This document shows positions 22,473 through 33,635 of a stretch of DNA of 64,000 nt, one piece after another. The position numbers and the translations under genes were made by a program. Numbering within the stretch: position 1 is the first letter of the stretch; every line of letters starts with the position of its first letter. Origin of the DNA: Saccopteryx bilineata (taxonomy: Eukaryota; Chordata; Mammalia; Chiroptera; Emballonuridae); assembly GCF_036850765.1 (NCBI RefSeq), contig NC_089495.1, positions 208,432,347-208,496,346 on the forward strand, written 5' to 3'. The notes beneath the pieces are model-generated. The model was given only the letters and a program-made list of their open reading frames with translations. It had not been told where the DNA came from and did not search any database.

Positions 22473-24064
22473 GCTCCTCGAAATATTGAAAAAGGAAGGA
22501 ATCCCAAGGGAAGGTTTTGAGACTTGGTATATATATTTTAAGTAGTTGCATCTAACAGAGTCACGCTTTTGCCACAGCAAAGTGCCACGACTCGAAGTAT
22601 GACCTCCATCTAACGACCGCTGGTCGGGCACCTGCGAACCCGGGGCTGTTCCCCTGAGAGGCCCAGGGCCCAGGGAGCCCAGCTGGGTTCCTGCCTACGT
22701 CCCTGTCCCGAGCCAACTGCATCCCACCCCACCTGGAATCTTCAAGTGCATTCCTTTCCTCCACTGCGCTCTTCTTCCTAGTTGAGCCGATAGATTCTTG
22801 ATTGTCTCTGAGTCGTCTGAGTCTTGTCTCCTTGCAGTTGAAACGACCCTGCCTAATGGCTACAGACCTGATCCGGCCCACGGCCCCGCCCCTTGCACCG
22901 CTGGCAGCTTGCGTACAATGCGAAGGACTATCTTTACTTAATTGAAAAGTTAATTATATAGGCAGAGGTCTGTTGTACAGTCTGTGGTTGTTTTGGTCTC
23001 TTCACAGCAAACACATCTGACAAGTCCTCTTACCGATTTGACTAAATGGACGGATTGTTGACATGACATAATTCTAGCTATTAGCTGTCAATCCTTTCAT
23101 CCTGAAAGACACTGTTTTCTCTTTTCTTTACACTGGTCTGACAATTTACACAACTTGAAGTGTTTTCCCAAGCATTATCTCATCTGATCATAAATTCATG
23201 CTTGGGGCTTGCAGAACAGACATTTCCTACTTTTTTTTCGGAGCGGGAAGCTGAGACAGGAGCCCGCCCAAGGCCAGTGTGAGAACGCGCGTGGTCCCAG
23301 GCTCCCCAGGAAGTCTGTGTTCCTCACGGCTCCTCGTGGGTTGACCAATCCAGTTAGTAGCTGTGTCGGCTGTTATGAATTGAGCTGTAAATGACAGAAC
23401 ACTGCGAGCCAGGCTAATCTAAACCACAGGGGCATGTCTGATGCCATGCGACAAAAAACGCAGAAGCACAGCGGGGTCTGGGCACGGACGGACGTCGGGC
23501 TCTGGAGCCTTTATCTGCATCTCTGGGGGCTCCCCTCCCCTCTGAGAGCTGACTTCCTCCTCAGACAGAAAGGTGGCTGCAGGCTGCCTGGGCATCACTC
23601 CCAGACACAACATTGCCCAGAGGAAGAAGAGAGGCCTTCTCTGCCAGTCTTTCTCTTTGGAACATGGAAACCGTTCTCATATGTACCCCTAGCACTCCTT
23701 TCTATCCCCCCAGTCCAGCACCGGGTCCATGCCCACCCCTCAGCCAGCCGATGGAAAGGGAAGGGGTGTCGCGACCTGCTCAGAACTGATCCGCAGACTG
23801 GAAGAGGACCTGGGTTAGTGAGACACAGTAACCACCGCTGTGTTACCTTGAAATACGTTGGTTTAAAGTACGTAACTGTCCAAGAGACTTGGTCTGGGAT
23901 CTGGTGGGTGGCTGCTGTCATCGTCCCACATTTGTTCTGCCTGCCTGGGTCCCTTGCACATGGGTAGTCCCCTCCCACACGGGCTCAGAGCTTGGTCATA
24001 GGACTTCCTTTTGACCAGTGAGAAAATAGTCAATGTTACACAAACACCTTGCCTTCTAGGACCT
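22473..24064. other. No gene; possible MIR/L2 fragment at 23150-23300
   Basis: Mostly unique. 'cccaagcattatctcatctg' near 23167 and following sequence resembles a diverged antisense MIR. The open frame at 23434-23967 (177 codons) has no recognisable domain. Confidence 0.4.
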
Positions 24065-24459
24065 GTTATGGACTGAATTGTGGTCTCCCACAATCCGTAG
24101 GTTGAATTCTTATCCCTCGTGGTGACTGTATTTCACGACAAGGATCTTTAAGGAGGTAATTAAAGTTAAATGAGGTCATGGCGGTGGGCCCCTGGTCCAG
24201 CAGGACTGATGCCCCTAGGGGCAGCAGAGAAAGCACCAGGGGCCCCTCCTTCCCTGTGCACACAAGGAAGGCCATGTGAGGACAGAGGAGGGAGGCAGCC
24301 GTCCGCAGGCCAGGAAGCAAGGCCTCACCAGAAACCCAACTTGCCACTACTTGGGTTTTGGGCTTTGCCTTCATAACCTTACAGAAATAAATTTTTGTGT
24401 TTTAAGCTACTCAGTTTGTGGTGTTCTGTTATGACAACCTGAGCAGACAGACTAACACA
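24065..24459 (+). mobile_element. MLT1/MaLR-type solo LTR
   Basis: Begins tgttatggactgaattgtgg, continues with 'ctttaaggaggtaattaaag', 'aaatgaggtcatg', 'aaggccatgtgaggacag' and 'gaagcaaggcctcaccagaa', carries a polyadenylation signal aataaa at 24386-24391, and ends near ...agactaacaca. This is the layout of an ERVL-MaLR (MLT1-like) LTR. The flanks ggacc and ggaac are compatible with a decayed 5-bp duplication. No internal retroviral region is present. Confidence 0.78.
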
Positions 24460-24539
24460 GGAACCCAGCAACAACCCCCACCCCACCCACACAAATGACT
24501 CTGGCCTAGGCTGCTAGAGAGGATGAGAGACACAAGCTA

Positions 24540-24772
24540 GTGATCTTTGAGACCTCAACCTACAGCCAGCCAGCCAGCCTGCAGGCATGTGAGTGAGGCC
24601 ACTGACCACCAGCTGACCACAAGGTGAGCCTGGGGGAGACCACTATGTGAACAACTGGGCCGAGCCCAACCCAAATTATTGACTCACAAATAAAGAGCCA
24701 AATAAATCCTTGTTTTTTAAGCTACGCCACTTGGGGAGGTTTGTTACGCGGCCATAGATAACTGATACATGC
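24540..24772 (+). mobile_element. Second MaLR-like LTR 3' end, partial
   Basis: 'gagcccaacccaaattattg', 'gagccaaataaatccttg' and 'ggtttgttacgcggccatag' followed by 'ataactgatacatg' match the 3' end style of MaLR LTRs. It abuts the previous LTR region and lacks a recognisable 5' end. Confidence 0.6.
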
Positions 24773-25924
24773 GGCATGGGTGGCACTTCCAGTCACATGC
24801 CTGTATGCTCTGTGGAAGGACTTGAGTTGCACATGTTCCTCTTGGTCTGATTTGGAATGCAATTTGTCAACCTCCACCCCTCCGCCTCCCCCTACCCTGC
24901 CCAGCCTCAGAGCCATGTTTACAGGGATCGGGCAAAGCAAATGAGCAAGAAGGTAGACTAGACCTAAAAATAATCACGAAACCTGAGGTCTGTTATCCAT
25001 CGTTTATTAAAGACAGACACAGAAACAGTCTCGTACCATCAGGAGAGAACAGTGTAGGCGAGGTGCCTGGTGACAACTGGCACACACAGTCTCGATGACG
25101 GGGGTGGGGGCGGGGGGTGGGTGGGGGGCGAGGTGCTGGAGGGAGCAGCCGGGACTGTGGGGAACTGGACGTGCCCTACTAGAGGAACGGCCCCTCTTCA
25201 GCTCTGGCTCTGGTGGCCATGTGGTATTTTGTTATCAGAGCTTCCAATTTTTCAAAAGAAACCAGCGATCTCCTAATTTTAAAACATCGGTTCCATTTAA
25301 AATAAAACACTGGTCAGGCTAAATAAAACTCAGTTTAGCCTGACCCGCTTCTTTCCCACATCTGTTCTGCCCGCAGTTGATAACATAACAGTATAAATCC
25401 GCAGAACACACTGATGTCAAACGAGGGGCTCCCAACTTTCCAGTGGTTTGGGACTTGCCTATGTGCAGTGGCAGAGGCACACGGAGGGCCTTTCAGAAAA
25501 ACCGGTCCCGAATCTGAAACATAATAGAGAGAAAAATGAAACAATGAAAAAAATGACAGTCTGTGCTTGCAGGTCTTTCTGCCCTCGAGCTCAGAGAAAA
25601 CAAAGAAATAAAACCTCCCCCTCCCCCCAAAAAACCCTAATGTGGGTAAACTCAGCACAAAAAGTTTTTTTCACATTCAGTCAGCAAAAACAAATAAAAG
25701 AGGGTGTGATCCTTGGCATGTATGTTGAAACGATTCCCAGCCAGATGGTGGATTCCTTGAAATAAGGGGCTGATTTTATTTATGAGTTTGTATCCCTGGC
25801 TGCTGGAAACGTAGTCAGAGTTAAGTCAACGAATGAACAGACGAATGTTCCAAATGGATTTGTAGGTGATTAACAAGAGGGACCTGTGCTGGGAAGTGGC
25901 CGAGAGTGGGTTATGAGCCGGCAG
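24773..25924. other. No gene recognised
   Basis: Unique-looking sequence with a G-rich patch at 25098-25135. A weak L2-like end lies near 25760-25860. Confidence 0.4.
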
Positions 25925-26115
25925 CCAGGAGCCAGGAGACCTGGCTTTTTTTTTTTTCCTCTTCGCTCTTCCATTTTGGAAACGTAGTTACCTAACTTCC
26001 CCGTGCCTCCATCCCTCATGTGTAAAATGAAGATAATAAAAAATACCTACCTGACAGTGTTATTATGAAGATAAAATGAAAACTCGCGTGTAAACTGCAC
26101 AGCACAGCCCGATAT
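25925..26115 (+). mobile_element. MIR SINE fossil
   Basis: Sense MIR order: 'gagccaggagacctggct', 'ttacctaacttccccgtgcc', 'catgtgtaaaatgaagataa', 'tacctacctgacagtgttat', 'gaagataaaatgaaaact'. It is interrupted by a T run at 25948-25958. Confidence 0.75.
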
Positions 26116-27780
26116 GTATAACATGGGCCCCCTAGATATCGTTGCTGGGGTTGATGGCTAGTTAGCATGAAACCATGGATGATTACTACTAGGTGCCTCG
26201 ATAGGAGGGGAGACTTGGGCATGTTTGACTCCTCGGGGGACACAGCTTTTGAACGAAGCCGCGGGAATTTGGACTGGGTTAAATAAAAGCGTTCTTTATA
26301 TGGATTCTGTGAGGATCAGCTCGGGTCACATCTTGGGCAGAGGCCTGAGGAATCCAGAAGGAAACACAATGCTGTGTCTAAAGCCTTTTCTGCAGCAATG
26401 AGGCCCCGATGCTTCCCTGGGGAGGGATTCTTGGCTATAGAATTGGCCATTTTCGGCAGCACACACTGATGTTGTAATGAGGGGGATAAAACATGCCAGT
26501 CCACAGCGGCTGTTTATGGAGTGCTCGGTATAGCCTAATTGTTCTCGTACCAGCAGAGAGAAATTGCATCCTCTGTGCTGGAAGAGGCTTGCGGCTTTTC
26601 ATTTTCTGCATCCTTTTGGGCATTATTGTTTTCTTTTTTCCCTTTGCCCTAATAAGGAGCGTGCTCTCCAGAGCAAAATAGATGCCAGTCTTAAGCATTT
26701 CCAAAGGAAGAGCTATTGTTGGAAATTACCGAACAATTCTCAGAGTATTATTTTGCCATTATAACTGAGCTTTTGCTATTATGTTCCTGATGTTGGCCGG
26801 GGCCTCCTAGTCCGCTGAAATGCAGGCAAGGTCAGGGCCAACACTCATCACTTTGCAAAAAAAACCCAACAAATCGTCCTGAGCTCTAGTGGGTGGAGAG
26901 TGGTCAGTGGGTGGGTCAGTGGTGGGGATTCCTCCTCCTGGCACCTTTGCATCCTGGCGAGGGTGGGATGGTGGTGGTGGGGGGCACTTTCTTGAATGTC
27001 TGCTGTCCTGCTCCATATTGAGCCAGATGGAAAAATATGAACTTCTTTACCAGTTCTATAAATTGACCCTATTTGCGCATACTGTGAATATAGCAAACTT
27101 TTTTTTAAAACTAGAGTTAAAAGTGGTGAAAATGGCGAAAGAGAAATTTGCATTGGGGTGAGGTTAAAGATGACTCAATAACAACTTCTAATGTAAATGT
27201 GGGTAAAACCCTGCCCTTCAAATGCCCTTTGAGCACCCCTGTCCTTCCCCAGGGAGGCCTCTGCTCCACTGCACGTGTCTTGTCCGTCTGGGAACTCCAA
27301 GAGCATTTGCATTCCCTGCAGGACGCGCCCCGAAACCTCACCACAGCCAACCGGTCCAGACCTGATAGGCAAGAAGGCACCCCCGCCCCGCCCCCTCACC
27401 TGCACCCTTTAAAAGCAGTGGAAGGTACCAGAGTGACCCAGGATTCTGTTACAATCCTAATAGTCAAATGCAGTGATGATTTATCATCAAGGTCAGCTCG
27501 TGTCCTGGGCCACACCCCTTTCCAGCTTAACCATTCAGCGTGCCCACGCGCATGTGGGGCTCGTCCTTGGCTGGACAGGCCCGTCACACGGTGGCCCTGG
27601 CGACCTCCATTTCTCCTTGTTGGCTCGGGTGGTACTTTACGGCAAATATAGAAGGGGCCGCGTCTGTAATTGAAATTTTTCTAGGAGCCCCATGGAAACA
27701 AAGAAATGAAATGAATTTTAATAATATATTTTATTAACCTAATTTGCCCCAAATATTTGTCACTTCAAATGGAATCAATG
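26116..27780. other. No gene; AT-rich block at 26510-26790
   Basis: Apparently unique. The block at about 26510-26790 is low in repeats and has the composition of conserved noncoding DNA. This is inference only. The 167-codon frame at 27148-27651 has no recognisable domain. Confidence 0.35.
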
Positions 27781-27796
27781 TAAACTATATATATGT

Positions 27797-27889
27797 AAAA
27801 TATCTCATTTTATATATTTTTATATGAAATATATAAATTTTTATATATTTCATATAAAAAAATATATTTTATGTAAAATAAGATATTTT
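27797..27889. repeat. AT-rich near-palindrome
   Basis: The left arm 27797-27837 and right arm 27840-27889 are inverted copies around a 2-bp centre, with a small insertion in the right arm. Innermost arms: gaaatatataaa / tttatatatttc. Outer arms: aaaatatctcatttta / taaaataagatatttt. Nearly all A and T, so it could extrude a cruciform. Confidence 0.85.
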
Positions 27890-28129
27890 ATCCTTTTTTG
27901 GTCTTCAAAATCCAGAAGGGCGGCTGCTGCACCCGTAGCACCTATCAGTTCGGACAAAGAGGGTCCAGGTGAGGGTCCAGGGGAGCAGCCAGGGGGCCAG
28001 CTGGTGGGCGGGGAAACGTGGCACCTCCTGGTCCTTGACTGCTCCACCGCCTAGTGTCCCCAGGGTTGCTGCTCTTGCCGGCTGTGTCCTGAGATCTGGT
28101 CTGGGTCCCGGTGGTGGCAACAGGGCTGC

Positions 28130-29640
28130 AGCGGGTCACACCCTCACCCGGGCAAGACCAGCCTAGAAAGCGAGGCCAAGCCCGTGCGAGGGGTCCCTCC
28201 AGGGCAGGTGCTGGACCACGTGCCCACAAACGGGCTGAGCTGATTGGCTACCGCAGTGGTCTCGCAGGAAGTGGGGCGGGGCTTCTAGGTTCTCGCCCAC
28301 CGCCAGAGTTAGCGCGGGAAGTTGGAACCGCCTCTCCGAGCGCGCGAGGTTGGGGAAGACGCTGCACAGAGCGCGGGCAGGTGTGCGGGGAGAGACGCTC
28401 CGGACAGGCTGACGCGGGTGGGATAAGCGAGGCCGTGCCCTCCAGTGGCTTGTCTTGGTGGCTGCGGAGGAGTGGGTCTCCGCGTCACCCGCCCGGCAAG
28501 ATGGAAAGTGCACAGAGAGGCCTTGCTAGGATGGGTCCGGCAACCAGGCCGTCTGCACAGCACCTGGCACCAGCGCCCCCGTGGGATCAGCACGGGGAAC
28601 CGCACCGCAGGGGGAGTGAGTACTGTGGACCCCCACTGCCGGGCGTCCGAGGGTACGATGCCTCCGTGTGCCCCGGACCGGACCTAGGTGTGCCCCACGC
28701 CTCCGTGTGCCGCTGAGCAGCGCCCGGGGCCTGTGGTGGACGCGCTCCCCCGCGACCGGAAGTCAGCGGCGCCGCGAAAGGGACGTTGCACACACTGCCC
28801 GCCGTCCCCGGAAGTGCAGCGGAACACGTGCCCAGGCGTCACCCGGCATGCCACGCGCGTGCCTCTGTGGCACCCACGAGATCACTCTGGCTCATACCAG
28901 CGTGGCAGGCGTGAAACGTGGCTGCTTTTCATGCCTCGTTGGCCATCCCACGGGTACCCCGACCCCTGAGACGGGAACATTACTCGCCAGCAATGCGTGG
29001 GGCTGAGCGCAGCAGGGACCTCGACACGGGGACAGCAGAGCCTGTGGGGCCGGGACCAGGTGGGAGGCCATGCAGGGAGCGCCCGTGCTGCCGGCCTCGC
29101 CCACAGCAGCCAGGCGCAGCTCGCGCGTGTCCTTTTAGCTCCCTCAAGTCGCAAATGCCAGAAATCCATACTGCGGTTTCATGTCATCGTGGGGCCTCGT
29201 CCAGAGCGGCCGGGTACCTCTGTGTTTCCCTCTCCCGCTGTGCGAGACAGTGCGGCCCCACGGTTCATTGACCACCTCCGTGAAGTGAGATGATGACATC
29301 GCGGGCCCTATCACGTGCCCTGGAGGCTTTCAACCAGACGATGGGGACAGGGAGCCCCACACCGGGGTGATGAAGAGTGGCCGCTTGGCGGACTCCACGC
29401 GGGGACCGAGGGTGTCGGTGTCTTCGCGGGACGTGGACAGCAGACCTCACGGCGCGCGGGCCCCGGGTCCTACTTGCCACGCGGTGGAGAAGGTGTGCGC
29501 GTGCTGTCCAGCATGCCGGTCGGTGTGACTCCAGGTGAGTAGCAGGCAGACCGGCTGCGTGTTTGAAACGCGCGATGCGGAGCCACAGCTTCTTACCCGG
29601 AGGGACGTGTCCAAGGCGATTGGGCGTCCCACAGGTGTCC
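28130..29640. promoter_or_regulatory. CpG-rich island with promoter-type motifs
   Basis: CpG density rises sharply over this stretch compared with both flanks. An E-box CACGTG lies at 28217-28222, an inverted CCAAT box (attgg, 28243-28247) about 26 bp before a GC box ggggcggggc (28273-28282), and ETS-type cores at 28755-28763 (accggaagt) and 28808-28816 (ccggaagtg). No TATA box is evident. Such islands usually mark promoters of broadly expressed genes or long noncoding RNAs, but no first coding exon can be identified with confidence. Direction of transcription is unknown. Confidence 0.5.
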
Positions 29641-29822
29641 TGAGGACAAGCACATGGTGTTCACTTTCAAGTTCTGCACGTGCACAGCCCAACCTGTGTT
29701 GCTGGTTTGGTGTATGTCACGGCGGACCATGCGTGGTGCTCTTCGTTACATAGGATGTTTTGTTGTTGGGGTGGAGGGAGTACTTTAAACTTTTTTTTCT
29801 TTTTTAATAGACTTTATTTTTT

Positions 29823-29990
29823 TTTTAATTTTTAAAGACTTTATTCATTTTAGAGAAGAGAGAGAGAGAGAGGGAAGGAGAGAAAGGAGGAGCAGGAAGC
29901 ATCAACTCCCATATGTGCCTGGACGGGGCAAGCCCAGGGACCTCAGTGTTCCAGGTGGACACTATCCACTGTGCCACCACAGGTCAGGTC
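29823..29990 (-). mobile_element. Second-type tRNA-derived SINE, diverged
   Basis: On the minus strand: gacctgacctgtggtggc head, diverged middle, 'atatgggagttgatgcttcc', GA/CT-rich patch and a T-rich complement of the tail. It has more substitutions than the copy at 9319, and no clean target duplication is seen. Confidence 0.8.
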
Positions 29991-30254
29991 TAGTTAAAAA
30001 CTTTTTAAGAAAAAGGAAGTTTGAGTCAAACCCTGGCAGAAACCTTGAGCTGTGGCTCCTGTCCCTGTAGGTCATGATCCTAGGACACTTAGCTCCTGCT
30101 GAAAGGCGTCCATCGTGACTTCATTTACAACGGGTGCTGAACTTTTGTTCTTAACGACAACAAACTTGATTTCAAATATTAGATAAACTTATATTTACTA
30201 TTTAGATCATCACAACTAGGAGCTAATTTTTGGATAGAGAAAGAAAGTCTTGTG

Positions 30255-30660
30255 GGTTTTTTTTTTTTGCAATTTTTAAAAATATTACTTTATTTAGAAA
30301 TGAAATTTAATGGGGTGATAGTGATCAAAGAAGAGTACCTAAGTTTCAGGTGAACATCTCCATCCATCTTTTTTCTTACTATGGTAAAAGACACGTAAGG
30401 TAACATACACGGCTTCAGCCGCTTTTCAGTATTGTAGTTCGGCACTTGGCTCATTTGCGCGGTTGTGCAGCCGCCTGCACCACCGTCTCCAGAACATTTT
30501 CATCTCCCTGGACCAAGCCTCTGTCTCCATTAAACACGAACTCCCTGTTCTCTCTGCCTCCCAGCCCCTGGCAGCCGCCATTCTACTGTCTCTGTGAGGT
30601 TGTCCGTTACAGTGCCTGGTGTAAGTGGAATCAGGCAGTGTGGGTCCTTTTTTGACTGAC
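30255..30660 (-). mobile_element. L1 3'-end fragments, minus strand
   Basis: A T-run tail complement at about 30260-30272 leads into 'taagtttcaggtgaacatct', then 'ctatggtaaaagacacgtaa', 'caccgtctccagaac' and 'agcccctggcagccgccatt'. These are antisense L1 3'-UTR landmarks, possibly two L1 ages joined at about 30365. Confidence 0.65.
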
Positions 30661-30814
30661 GGGGGCCGCTTTTTAGTTCAGTTTCTCTAACAAGTTTGTA
30701 TTACAGCACGATAGTGTATCTTTCACTCCAGTGCTTTCCTGGGACCAGAAGGGGACCTTCTTGAAGAGTCATTCAAGGCCTTCATCAGTAGTGCAACGAT
30801 ACTCTTCACATTTT

Positions 30815-31335
30815 TAACTGAGGTGTAACTTACAGTACAGCGCATATGCCGTAATATTCGGCTCTGAATGTTTCCATCTGGATATAACCACGTGGGCACC
30901 ACCCAGATTCAGACGTGGAATGTCTCCGCCATCCCAGCGTCTTCCCTGGGCTCCTTCGGCCGGGAGCTCCTCCCACCCGGGCTCCTTCGGCCGGGAGCTC
31001 CTCCCACCCGGGCTCCTTCGGCCAGGAGCTCCTCCCACCCAGGCTCCTTCCGTTGGGAGCTCCTCCCACAAAGGGACTTCCCTTTTACAGATTCGTGTTC
31101 CCTAACCCGGAACTTCGTAACAGTGGCACCGCCATTATGGGCTCCTTTGCGTCTGGCTTTTCACTCAACATAATGTCAGCAGTGTTCATACCGGCTGCTG
31201 TTCTTTGCAGTTCACTCTTAGTTACACTGTGTACTGTTTTATGCTCGGAATGTACCACAATTTGTTTACCCATTCTCCCCTTGGCAGACATTTGGGTTGT
31301 TTTAATTGCCCATTATAAATAAAGTTGCTATCACC
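30815..31335 (-). mobile_element. L1 3'-UTR fragment containing a minisatellite
   Basis: Antisense L1 3'-UTR order: 'actgaggtgtaacttacagt', 'ccacccagattcagacgtgg', 'ttttcactcaacataatgtc', 'gtttacccattctcccc', 'cattataaataaagttgcta'. The 31-bp GC-rich tandem repeat at 30947-31070 sits inside it. Confidence 0.65.
30947..31070. repeat. 31-bp minisatellite, 4 copies
   Basis: Four tandem 31-bp units built around gctccttcggccgggagctc and ctcccaccc. The fourth copy is more diverged. Each unit contains the palindrome gagctc. Confidence 0.9.
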
Positions 31336-31564
31336 ACTCTGCCAAGAACATTTCTTAATTCAAATAATTCTTCTGAAACGTCTGTGTTGTCATCACTCTT
31401 GTGAATTTCTTTTCAGCTCTTGGCTCTGCTGTGTCTTCGTACATGAATGCCTCCACCCGCGATCCTGGGTTTTCCAAAATTGCCGTCATCTACTTCATAC
31501 GATCCTTGCGTTATTTACAGGGTTTTCACATTTCTTTTGACACCAGTTTGTCCTGTCCTTTTAG

Positions 31565-31634
31565 GGGCTACCCGCCGATGGAGGAAGCTGGCTGATGGAG
31601 ATGTTGGTGCCAGCGACGAGGGCAGGAGCGGGAG
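31565..31634 (+). other. Exon-like segment with canonical splice sites
   Basis: A 70-bp GC-rich segment is preceded by a pyrimidine-rich acceptor (cctgtccttttag, ending 31564) and followed by a consensus donor (ggag|gtgagt at 31635). A second strong donor, ccag|gtgagt, lies upstream at 29535 within the CpG island. The segment's only internal ATG at a start-like position runs into a stop after five codons, so if real it is more likely noncoding or 5' UTR. It is weakly supported and could be chance. Confidence 0.25.
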
Positions 31635-31640
31635 GTGAGT

Positions 31641-33533
31641 GGGCGCGGATGTTTGAAAGGCGCTAGTATGCTGACAGTCCCTTCCAGGCGAAGGTGTTTG
31701 TGTTATAACAACTCTTTCCTCTCTAGACACCCTTGTGACTGGAGATTGGGTTCACGAGTCCTCAACTAACAAGACCCTCTCGTGCTTGGTCTAGCCTGTT
31801 GCCATAGAGGCCACTAAACTGCCACTTGGGAGGTTCATCGTCCTGTCCTTTGTCCCCGTGCTGCAGTCTTTGGTTAGCGGTGCACATATGCGGGGGAAGG
31901 GGACACTTGTCACTGAGATTACAGGCTGCAGAGTGGCGATCTGAATTGCATGAGCATTTCAGGTCTTCCTGGAGAGAGAGATGCAGAACCCACGACTTCA
32001 CTCCGCCATCAGGAGGTGTAGATAAATCCCCCTGACAGCATCACAGTGGGGGCCCCGGAAGAACCTGAGTTAATGAATACACATTTTGACTTTTCAACTA
32101 AAAGGGAAGTAGAGCAGAGGATTTATTTTGATCTTCCTAATTAGTAGCCCAGTGCAGTAGTCAGGGCTATTACAGGGACACTCTGCTTCTCCATAGAAAA
32201 CGAACTAACAGGAGTCGTATGTACATAGGTGTATATGCACATGTGTGTGCATATGTATATCTGTGTCTGCATAAGGTGTGTTGTAGGACTTGGCTCCTGC
32301 AATGCCAGGAAGTCCCACCGCCTGCCATCTGCAAGCTGGAGAACCAGGAAACCTAGGGTGTCCTTCCGTCATAGTCTGCGGCCTGAGCCCCGGGAGCACC
32401 AGTGTCCGAGGGGAGGAGGAGAGGGTCGTCCCAGCTCAGGCAGGTGCTGAATTTGCCTGTGTTCTGCCTCTTTGTTCTATTCGAGTCCTCAGCGGGAGGG
32501 GATGCCCACCTGCGCTGGCGAGGACAGTCTTCCTTACTCGGTTTATTGACTCACATGCTGGTGGTCTCTCTTTCACACACACAATTTTATATTCACTAAG
32601 GAGGAGGTGACAAGGATATCTTTTCGTTATCAGCCTGGCATAAACATGTGTCATGGCGTTGTGGCGTGGGCCCCGGGACTGCCGTGTTCTGGGTGGAGCT
32701 GCCCTCAAAGGCACTTCCGATGTGATTGGAGCCATATCTTCACTGAAGTGGAGCCTTTCTCTGCCTGGAGTCCATGGCCTCTGGGCTGCGTTTGACCATT
32801 TGGAGGGGTCACTCACTAACTGGGCGGTGTGGGTGGGGAAGGCAGGGAGGAGACTGGGCTGTCTCAGCCCTCCCTGGCCCCGGAGAAGACTTGGTACAGG
32901 AAGCTAAGGTGTTTCCGACAGGAACACAGCCTTCTGGGGTGGTCAGAGGTGAGCGGTTGAGGAGGCCCGGTGAGCCCTCTCTACTGACCAGCAGGAGAGT
33001 GTTTGGTGCTCAGTGCATGTTAGGTAGAACCGTTGGTCAGCACTTCTGTAAGGTTCAGCAGACACTTGTGGAACACGTGCAGTGCCCACGTGATGCCCAT
33101 TACCCTCACTGTCTCCTGTGTCGGCGGAAGGGCTGGCAGCACTGCTCACTGGGTGCCTTGCTGTGGCATGGGTGGTGTTGCATTGGGGTGCAGAGTTTTG
33201 TGTACACAACCATAGGGCTATGAGAAATGCCACAATTCTTTATTTTCTTTAAACGGAATTGAATAGAGCTCCGAGGCAGTGTCCCGGCAGGCTGGAGGGA
33301 AATCCAGTCTCTGCAGACTTCTCCTGTGGGAGCACAAGCTCTCTGCGGGTTTAGGTAAGATCGGGGCCCTTCCCCCCAGTCCCAGCTGCACACGGCCGTT
33401 GTCCTTCTGCACGGACTGCACGCTGTCCAGGAAGGCCAGGCTTCTGGCCGCTGCTGTTTCCTGTCCCATCACCGCTGTTACCTCAGCGCCCTAGCCTTTC
33501 ACAGGTGGTTCTAAGTGAATGTTTCACACCGGG
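31641..33533. other. No gene recognised
   Basis: GC-moderate unique-looking sequence. Open frames up to 149 codons (32774-33223) show no domain. Confidence 0.45.
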
Positions 33534-33635
33534 CTCACGGGCCTCTCAGGGGAGGGCGTGCCCGGTGCTCACGGGCCTCTCGGGGGAGGGCGTGCCCGGG
33601 GCTCACGGGCCTCTCGGGGGAGGGCGTGCCTGGGG
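33534..33635. repeat. 34-bp minisatellite, 3 copies
   Basis: Three tandem 34-bp units starting ctcacgggcctctc and carrying gggagggcgtgcc. Confidence 0.92.

Noticed and set aside
28111..28716. 201-codon frame in the CpG island
   Set aside because: Arg/Gly/Pro-rich translation typical of chance frames in CpG islands. The start has no special support.
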